The notes beneath the pieces are model-generated. The model saw only the letters and a list, made by a program, of their open reading frames with translations, was not told the DNA's origin and ran no database searches. From Saprospiraceae bacterium (lineage in GTDB: Bacteria; Bacteroidota; Bacteroidia; Chitinophagales; Saprospiraceae), in NCBI GenBank assembly GCA_019187225.1, contig JABAQQ010000061.1:1-34968 (forward strand): DNA of 34,968 bases, given 5' to 3'. Positions 29,220 to 34,968 of the stretch are shown piece by piece. The translations under genes were made by a program, and so were the position numbers. Within the stretch, counting starts at the first letter, position 1, and each line of letters opens with the position of its first letter.

Positions 29220-31565
29220 ATGCCTGCTAACTTTTCAAAACTGCGGCTCAGGTACACTCATGCTATAGAAGGACAAGATGATCTGGTATTGGTGTTCGAC
29301 CTGAGCTCGCTGAACTTCGACATCAACCATGCGACAATAGGCTCCTCGACACCTTTCACTTCCGAATTGACATTCATAATGGCAATAGCGGAAAGCACCT
29401 CTTCCGGGTTCAAGAGCCTTGGCGAGCTGGCCAAATCACTGAACCAACATTTTCCGGGTACTCCCATTGGTTCTCCCAATACTCCGGGCAAAAAAATCAG
29501 CGATGAAGACCGGGTCACGCAAATAACGAATTTGCTGCAAGGTATTTCTGCCGGCGACAAATTTGAAGGCGTATTCATTGGTGGCGGCAACAGCCTGACT
29601 GACCTTACCGGCAATATAGGGCTTTTGTTCCGGGATATTAACGCCCCCGATGATGAAATTAAATTTATCCGGAATTCTTCGATCCAGGTTTTGGTCACTC
29701 CCACCAATCCGGGTGAAAGCGAACTTTTTTCGCTTGCCTGGTCGGTAAAGATCAAATTCCATGCGACATCCCCGGGGCTTGAAAACGGGATCGTATATTA
29801 CCCGGAGATCACCAACCTGACCGAACCTCCTGCATCACCCCCTGCCAGGGCCATTGTGGCAATCGCTGGTCACACTGCGCGCCAGATCTCTTTTGAAGAC
29901 AACACGCTTGCTCCTTTTAACCAGGAGTTGAAGATGAACTATGAGCTGTCCTATCTCCCCGAGCAGAGCAGTACGCCACCCGGCTCCAGCAGCTCCATCG
30001 GGAAGGCGACCGACGAACTCACCGATAGCCTCGCCAACCTGACTTCCAAGCTCGCAGCCAACCTCACCACCACATTCAAGACCCAGCTCCGGCCGCCTGG
30101 TCAGTCTTTTACCGAAGATGTGGCCCTTTGGGTAATGATCAAAAAAGGCACCGACGAGCTCTCTTTTTCCAGGTACCTGAAATACATGGATACCATTTTT
30201 TGCGGAGAAAGCAACTACTCCATATCAGGAGAGTTGAAAGAAAAGGCCGGCCACCTCAACACCCGCCGCTCTTCGCCTTTTATGAATGTGGATGCCTACC
30301 GTGCGGTGAAGATCGCTACCGAAGCATTCGTCATGGTTAACTGTATGGTAAGCAGGCCCTTCACCAGCGAAGAGATCGAAGATTTGAGCAAAAATGTGCG
30401 CCTTGTCAACGGAGTGCCCGACGAAACGGAACTTTCCAACTATTTCAACAGGTACAAAGAATCCGTCAACGGCGGCGGGGCCGCAATACCCTATCTGGCG
30501 GTCATCCGAAGAAAGCTCTCGAATGAAGGCATTAAAGTCTCTTCTTTTGAAGATGCATTCGAACGCTACCTGAATCCGGCGAACAGCAACGGCGAAGAAC
30601 TTTCCTGCTATGGCATTATCAGCGATAAACTGACGCGCCCCTGTTTCCTCGAACTCATCTGGTCGTACTGGCATGAAGAAAGCATGATGGTGCAGGGTCT
30701 GAATGCCATTTGCCGCCGGTTCCAGAACATTCGCGGCCCTGGCAAAGTGGATCCTTTGGCGAATCTCGAGATAGATCCGCTCCGCCCGCTCAACAACCTG
30801 ATGTGGGGTTACATCCAGGATAATCAACACCTGCTCAGCGTCCGCCGCCGGGCTTATGAGTACAATCATCATTACGGCATAACACTCAAAGGCGAAGCAG
30901 CCAGAGACTTGCGGTTTGCGGATCCGCGCTCGAAATTCATCGAAGCATTCCACACGCTTCTGAACCTGGCGAGCCGTTTCTTCAAACAGGCTGACGACAT
31001 GACGGTGCAGCCCGATGGTTTTCCTATTCTCAACGGCTTGCGCGAAACGCACCTCATCCTCAGTGAAGGCGCCCACAACCAATACGGCGACCTGCCTTCC
31101 ACTGCACGCGCCGAGATGCTGATGGAACAATGGTTGCTGGCCCGGCCCGAGTTCAGGGAGTTTTTGCCCACACGCATTATGGTTGCCTATCCGGAACCCT
31201 GGATGGACAGGGTCGCGGCGCTGAACCAACTAATGGGACATACCAAAACGTCTGTTTTGCACTTCAACTACCTGGCGATTTTCGGTGAAAAAATCCTGCT
31301 CTCCATCCGCTTCGGCGATTGGGCCAACCCCTCGAACAGAGCCGATGCAGCAGCAACCTGGGCGAATTTCTGGAGACTGGAAATACAAGGCTACATCCAT
31401 TCCTACCGCGCCGTCACCGGTGTTGACCTGAGCGCCGACGGCGTGATGGCCGGCCAGCGGGTGGATGCTCAACAACCTTCCGTTCACTTGTTCCGCCGTC
31501 TGGCCGAGCAGCAAAACGGTAATGGAAAAATGTCGAAGACCGAAGCAGCCGCAGTAGTCAAATGA
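29220..31565 (+). CDS. Cluster gene D: large cytoplasmic protein of unknown function
   Basis: The protein has 781 residues and I do not recognise a named domain. The N-terminal 300 residues are rich in predicted beta strand (LRLRYTHAIEGQDDLVLVFDLSSLNFD, KFEGVFIGGGNSLTDL, RAIVAIAGHTARQISFEDN). The C-terminal 450 residues are helical, with conserved-looking stretches such as PLRPLNNLMWGYIQDNQHLL, RRRAYEYNHHYGI (about 520-560), LRETHLILSEGAHNQYGDLP and ARPEFREFLPTRIMVAYPEPWMDRV. The density of Trp, His, Arg and Asp in those stretches suggests a binding or catalytic site. No signal or membrane segment is seen. Its stop overlaps the start of gene E by four bases (ATGA), which implies coupled translation. 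Confidence 0.85.
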   Translation: MPANFSKLRLRYTHAIEGQDDLVLVFDLSSLNFDINHATIGSSTPFTSELTFIMAIAESTSSGFKSLGELAKSLNQHFPGTPIGSPNTPGKKISDEDRVTQITNLLQGISAGDKFEGVFIGGGNSLTDLTGNIGLLFRDINAPDDEIKFIRNSSIQVLVTPTNPGESELFSLAWSVKIKFHATSPGLENGIVYYPEITNLTEPPASPPARAIVAIAGHTARQISFEDNTLAPFNQELKMNYELSYLPEQSSTPPGSSSSIGKATDELTDSLANLTSKLAANLTTTFKTQLRPPGQSFTEDVALWVMIKKGTDELSFSRYLKYMDTIFCGESNYSISGELKEKAGHLNTRRSSPFMNVDAYRAVKIATEAFVMVNCMVSRPFTSEEIEDLSKNVRLVNGVPDETELSNYFNRYKESVNGGGAAIPYLAVIRRKLSNEGIKVSSFEDAFERYLNPANSNGEELSCYGIISDKLTRPCFLELIWSYWHEESMMVQGLNAICRRFQNIRGPGKVDPLANLEIDPLRPLNNLMWGYIQDNQHLLSVRRRAYEYNHHYGITLKGEAARDLRFADPRSKFIEAFHTLLNLASRFFKQADDMTVQPDGFPILNGLRETHLILSEGAHNQYGDLPSTARAEMLMEQWLLARPEFREFLPTRIMVAYPEPWMDRVAALNQLMGHTKTSVLHFNYLAIFGEKILLSIRFGDWANPSNRADAAATWANFWRLEIQGYIHSYRAVTGVDLSADGVMAGQRVDAQQPSVHLFRRLAEQQNGNGKMSKTEAAAVVK

Positions 31566-32692
31566 ACCTCGACTTTAGTTCTTCCCTTTACCTGGGGATA
31601 CAACACAGCAGCGGGGAACTCCACGGATGGGATTCACTCACCACCGGAGCACCCGCTGCTTTCTTCGAACCGCCCGCCGCTGTCGTTTTAGGCAAATCTA
31701 TCGCCCGGCTGCAAGGGATGGAAGACGGGGTGGTAGCAACCTCGACGCTACATCTGTTCTGGGACTGGTTCGGCGGACTCGACAGCCGCAGGGACGTAGT
31801 ATTCACCGATGCCCGGATTTACCGGGTAGGCGGATGGGGCGTGGAAAGGGCAGCAGGTAAAGGGGTACAAGCAATAAAGTTCCGGCATCAATGCGCCGCT
31901 TCACTGCACCGGTTTGTCCGGCAGAACACCGGGACGAAGCAACGCCCCATCGTTGTCAGCGACGGTTGGTGCCCGTTCTGCGGAAAAGCCTCTCCGCTGA
32001 ACGATTACCTGCAGATCATAGAGCCTTTCAACGGTCTGCTGGTAGTGGATGACACGCAGGCGTTGGGTATTTTGGGAAGAAAACCCGGTGTTGCATTGCC
32101 TTATGGCTTCGGCGGCGGCGGTTCGTTCAAATACCTGAATACCGGAAGCGAACGGGTGATCGCTATTTCTTCTTTGGCCAAAGCTTTTGGCGTGCCTCTC
32201 GCCGCTTTGTGCGGTTCGGAGTCCCAGGTGACGGCATTCAAACTGCGAAGTGAAACCCGTATCAATTCCAGCCAGCCATCGGCGGCGGCATTGGCGGCAG
32301 GGAAAAATGCCCTGCGCTGGAATGCGGCCAATGGCGATTGCCTGCGGGAAGCCCTTTTCCGGAAAGTGGCATTTTTTAAAGATAATATGGCCATAGGCGG
32401 CTTTGAAACAGCGGGCGGTTTTTTCCCGGTTCAAACCATCACCGGTCTCGACGACAAACAAACGCGGCGCATACACGCCGCCTTGTGGAAAAAAGGCATC
32501 CGAACCGTGCCGGTACTGGCGCATGGCAAAAACCCGAAACTCTGCTGGTTGCTCAACGCACACCAAACTTATGAGGGTATTGAACGGGCCTGCCGGGCAT
32601 TTTTTGCACTGATCCGCGATTCTTCATTTTTAAAAAATTACGACGATGAAAACCTTGCTCGACGAGATTTTATCACAAGCGATGAACGATAG
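31562..32692 (+). CDS. Cluster gene E: PLP-dependent enzyme of the 8-amino-7-oxononanoate synthase fold
   Basis: The protein has 376 residues. The fold-type I PLP signature is clear: GLLVVDDTQALGILG at 158-172 supplies the PLP-binding Asp (163 or 164), and VIAISSLAKAFGVPLAALCGS at 199-218 supplies Lys207, the Schiff-base residue. In the alpha-oxoamine synthase family the first motif usually reads D-[DE]-[AS]-H; here the His is Gln166, and the Gly-rich GGGGSFKYLNTGSER loop is long. An acyl-CoA condensation, racemase or aminotransferase reaction is possible, and the substrate is unknown. SDGWCPFCGKASPLNDYL contains a CxxC. Its 3' end overlaps gene F by 47 bp. Confidence 0.87.
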   Translation: MNLDFSSSLYLGIQHSSGELHGWDSLTTGAPAAFFEPPAAVVLGKSIARLQGMEDGVVATSTLHLFWDWFGGLDSRRDVVFTDARIYRVGGWGVERAAGKGVQAIKFRHQCAASLHRFVRQNTGTKQRPIVVSDGWCPFCGKASPLNDYLQIIEPFNGLLVVDDTQALGILGRKPGVALPYGFGGGGSFKYLNTGSERVIAISSLAKAFGVPLAALCGSESQVTAFKLRSETRINSSQPSAAALAAGKNALRWNAANGDCLREALFRKVAFFKDNMAIGGFETAGGFFPVQTITGLDDKQTRRIHAALWKKGIRTVPVLAHGKNPKLCWLLNAHQTYEGIERACRAFFALIRDSSFLKNYDDENLARRDFITSDER

Positions 32693-32924
32693 CGACTGCG
32701 GATGCGCCGCTTGCGCTGAAAAAGCAGCCGGCGACTCCAATCTTTACGATCACTGGAAGGACAGGAGACAACAACGCCTTGGAACCGGCGGGGAACACCC
32801 GCACCGGTGTAACTGCAACGGATGCCGGGCAAAAAGGGCAAATGAATTCGAAAATGGCAGCGCTGAATTTCCCTCCAACTGGCGGAGGCGCAGGCAGATC
32901 CGGTACAATTGGAACAATCGCTGA
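32646..32924 (+). CDS. Cluster gene F: small protein with two CxCxxC clusters
   Basis: The product has 92 residues. It begins MKTLLDEILS, nearly the same as the start of protein H (MRTLLDEILN). Two identical-spacing Cys clusters follow: CGCAAC at 18-23 and CNCNGC at 55-60, with His51 and His53 next to the second. The C-terminal 25 residues end in WRRRRQIRYNWNNR, basic and aromatic. Two C-x-C-x2-C groups could bind zinc or an iron-sulfur cluster, or be a site of modification. The size, the shared N-terminus and overlap with gene E's 3' end would fit a precursor or small partner protein, but no modifying enzyme of a known RiPP class is in the window. Nothing here proves which. Confidence 0.7.
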   Translation: MKTLLDEILSQAMNDSDCGCAACAEKAAGDSNLYDHWKDRRQQRLGTGGEHPHRCNCNGCRAKRANEFENGSAEFPSNWRRRRQIRYNWNNR

Positions 32925-32965
32925 GCAACAGCATACACATCCGAAGCAACCAAAAATGACCGGCC

Positions 32966-33793
32966 ATGCTTATCATAGACTGTCATTGCCACTACGGCCC
33001 CGGCGACGGGCTTACCGGCCCCTGGGACACCCGCGCGGATTTGAGCAAGTTCATGCGCTGGTCGAAAGAGGCGGGCATACACAAGACCAACCTTTTTCCG
33101 GCTTTTCACTCCGACTATGACCGCGCCAACGCTTGCGTGGCGAAATTAGTGGGCAAATATCCCGATCTGTTTTTCGGATTCGCTTTTATCCACTCCGAAC
33201 GCAACGCCGGGCGCGTGATCGGGATGGTCCGAAAAGCGGTACAGGAATTCGGATTTTGCGGCATCAAAGTTCACCGCCACGATGCGCGCATCACGCGGGA
33301 GGTGTGCGAAGCAGCCAGAACGTTCCGGTTGCCGGTGCTCTACGACGTGATGGGGGAAGTCAGTCAGGTGGAATTGCTGGCGACAGAATACGCCGACCTG
33401 AATTTTATCATCCCGCATCTCGGCAGTTTTGCCGACGACTGGAAAGCACAGTTGAATTTCATCCCCATGCTGGAGCGCCACCCGAACGTCTTCACCGACA
33501 CTTCCGGCATCCGGCGCTTCGATCTGCTGGAGATGGCGGTGCAGCGGGCGGGGCCGCACAAGATATTGTTCGGTTCGGACGGGCCCTGGTTGCACCCGGG
33601 GGTGGAGTTGGAGAAGGTGTTTGCGCTGCGTTTGCAGCCGCAGGAAGAAGCCAAAGTGCTGGGAGAGAATTTTTTGCAACTGATTTCAACAGTAGCGCGG
33701 CAACCTCCGAAAACCAGGTCTATGGCCGACTCACCTGTAGCCGGGCAACGGTTCGCGGATGATCCCTGGCTGCGGGAGGGAGTGGTGGTTTGA
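32966..33793 (+). CDS. Cluster gene G: amidohydrolase-2 family enzyme
   Basis: The protein has 275 residues in a TIM-barrel layout. Metal-binding motifs: DCHCH (His7, His9) at the N-terminus, CGIKVH with Lys101, IIPHLGSF with His151, and LFGSDGPW with Asp205. The usual His in strand four, as in 'lPvllH', is replaced: the sequence is RLPVLYDVMGEV. The family includes decarboxylases and hydrolases of small carboxylic and lactone substrates. The substrate here is unknown. It lies 41 bp after gene F and 52 bp before gene H. Together with E it gives the cluster two small-molecule or amino-acid-like enzymes. Confidence 0.87.
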   Translation: MLIIDCHCHYGPGDGLTGPWDTRADLSKFMRWSKEAGIHKTNLFPAFHSDYDRANACVAKLVGKYPDLFFGFAFIHSERNAGRVIGMVRKAVQEFGFCGIKVHRHDARITREVCEAARTFRLPVLYDVMGEVSQVELLATEYADLNFIIPHLGSFADDWKAQLNFIPMLERHPNVFTDTSGIRRFDLLEMAVQRAGPHKILFGSDGPWLHPGVELEKVFALRLQPQEEAKVLGENFLQLISTVARQPPKTRSMADSPVAGQRFADDPWLREGVVV

Positions 33794-33845
33794 AAAGTTA
33801 TTCGTTCACCTTCCGGTCTGACCAGGTCGGGAAAAATTATCTGAA

Positions 33846-34898
33846 ATGAGAACGTTGCTGGATGAAATTCTGAATGAACAGAGTTCAATAACCACCTCTT
33901 GTGAACCGGGTAGATTTACCGACGCACTTTCCGTAATATGGTGGGGCCCGAGGACAAGAATACCGCGGGAGATTGATCCCGCTATTGATCTTGCAATTTT
34001 ATCAAGGGGGAGAATACGATTACCTGTACAGAAAATGGATTGGCTTATCCAGCTCGCAAGGGAAGGCAATAAGGCAGAAGACTGGGTGAGCAGGCTTCCG
34101 ATAAACCTATCCGATCTTATGCCAAAGGTAGATGTTTCATTCGAGTTATTCATTGAGCAGTATTTTTTATCCGATGTGGAAAAAAAGGATACGGTCAATA
34201 GATATCTGGCCAGACGGCATAAAGAAGAATTAAATAATTGCTTCAAGGGGTTTTATATTTTTCATATAATAAAGGCAGAAGAAGCGCAAAAGATTGAGAA
34301 ATTAACAGGAGTAAATTTGAGTAAATTGTTCACAAAAGCAAATGTTCCAACGCCGGCGAGAATGGGTTCGAACGACAGGGAACTATATTACCTTGTCGTA
34401 TATATAAGTTTTCCAAATGAAATTGAAAATGTTCTAACACTACCACCTCCGTTTAATGACCCCAAATTTATAGCGAATGCGCGTTTAAAAAACAGATTAC
34501 AAAAAGCGCTTGTTGATCCGGATTTCGGTTGGGATACGTTAAAATTTCAACATTTAAGGTGCCTAATCAACAAGTTACAATCAGACGAAATTAACGACAG
34601 GTTTTTAACTAATGATAGAGTAAATACGTTTGACAGAGAAATGGGTAGGAAAGGGATTGATGCCAATACAATTGGCGCCAAAGAATATTTAATAATAAAT
34701 TTCCATGATAAAACTTACGAAGAATTTAAAATGGGATTATTGTTTATTGATGAAGGAATTGTAGAGGGCATTAAAAGGTCAAACTTTTTATTCTTTCAAA
34801 ATGGATCTAAATGGCTAAAAAGTTTACTATGTTACATGTTTTACCCGGCGGAAAGTGGTTTGCGAAAAACCACTATAGTCCGGCAATGCGAAAGTTGA
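33846..34898 (+). CDS. Cluster gene H: AT-rich protein of unknown function
   Basis: The protein has 350 residues and starts MRTLLDEILNEQSS, nearly identical to F over the first nine residues but then unrelated. After RFTDALSVIWWGPRTRIPREID it becomes a Lys/Asn/Ile-rich sequence with no domain I recognise. The DNA from about 34140 onward is clearly poorer in G+C (about 35% in the stretch at 34201-34260) than genes A-G. This suggests recent transfer or fast change, as seen in effector or immunity genes. The last residues (GLRKTTIVRQCES) overlap an inverted repeat at 34854-34874, and the gene may be cut short there. Confidence 0.72.
   Translation: MRTLLDEILNEQSSITTSCEPGRFTDALSVIWWGPRTRIPREIDPAIDLAILSRGRIRLPVQKMDWLIQLAREGNKAEDWVSRLPINLSDLMPKVDVSFELFIEQYFLSDVEKKDTVNRYLARRHKEELNNCFKGFYIFHIIKAEEAQKIEKLTGVNLSKLFTKANVPTPARMGSNDRELYYLVVYISFPNEIENVLTLPPPFNDPKFIANARLKNRLQKALVDPDFGWDTLKFQHLRCLINKLQSDEINDRFLTNDRVNTFDREMGRKGIDANTIGAKEYLIINFHDKTYEEFKMGLLFIDEGIVEGIKRSNFLFFQNGSKWLKSLLCYMFYPAESGLRKTTIVRQCES
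34854..34874. repeat. Hairpin at the end of gene H
   Basis: AGTGGTTT (34854-34861) pairs with AAACCACT (34867-34874) around a 5-nt loop. It falls within the last codons of gene H and next to the stop of a minus-strand partial frame. It could be a bidirectional terminator or the end of an insertion. Confidence 0.6.
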
Positions 34899-34968
34899 GC
34901 GTCAGGAGCGACTCCAGCGCTTGTTTATGTTCTTTGATATTTTTGAAAAAGTCGAGTATGGCCTTTCG
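34873..34968 (-). CDS. C-terminal end of a minus-strand protein (partial)
   Basis: On the minus strand a frame runs from the right edge to a TAG at 34873-34875. Its translation contains RKAILDFFKNIKEHKQALES followed by LLTLNFRIAGL, an amphipathic ending that could belong to many families, including a transposase. It overlaps the last 26 bases of gene H. It is too short to assign. Confidence 0.35.
   Translation of the reverse strand, partial: RKAILDFFKNIKEHKQALESLLTLNFRIAGL

Noticed and set aside
30225-31229. 334-residue minus-strand open frame opposite cluster gene D
   Set aside because: No motifs, no start context, and it opposes the direction of the dense cluster.

Overview
The window looks like chromosomal DNA of a Bacteroidota bacterium, most likely in or near the Saprospiria. 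The reasons are a 16S rRNA 5' end at the left edge, a protein with a type IX secretion (T9SS) sorting domain, DUF4153, DUF4105/Lnb-like and PnuC proteins in their Bacteroidota forms, and several promoters of the Bacteroidota type (TTG or TTTG, about 19 nt, TAnnTTTG). No rRNA or tRNA other than the 16S fragment was seen.

Positions 1-25100 are mostly core and envelope genes: the 16S 5' end with its promoter, a lipoprotein, pth, DUF4153, a small secreted protein, a YdjM-like membrane protein, cdsA, pnuC, a double-glycine leader peptide with its own promoter and terminator, a GT-C type membrane glycosyltransferase behind a lipoprotein with two NADase-type glycan-binding modules, an exbB-exbD-tonB set, a glucosaminidase with LysM domains, a two-gene TIR locus, a transglutaminase-like protein, a large LRR/metal-binding/T9SS surface protein, DUF4112, an Lnb-like (DUF4105) protein and an HMG-CoA synthase family enzyme.

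Positions 25400-26200 hold an orphan AntA-like antirepressor and a 59-residue protein closed by a strong terminator. From 26433 to 34898 comes a dense, single-direction cluster of eight genes: two acidic paralogues with a shared C-terminal tail (A, B), a putative HExxH metalloprotein (C), a 781-residue protein of unknown function (D), a PLP enzyme of the 8-amino-7-oxononanoate synthase fold (E), a small protein with two CxCxxC clusters (F), an amidohydrolase-2 enzyme (G) and an AT-rich protein (H) whose first nine residues nearly match those of F. This cluster is the best candidate for an undescribed system. Overlaps and short gaps suggest one transcript, and A, B and D share a nearly identical sequence before the start codon.

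A second theme is short tandem repeats of 7, 8 or 9 bp. They lie directly in front of start codons (DUF4153, YdjM-like, exbD, HMG-CoA synthase, the 59-residue protein), inside coding sequence (GT-C protein, HMG-CoA synthase) and as inverted arrays between genes. Functional calls rest on reading motifs by eye, since no database search could be run.
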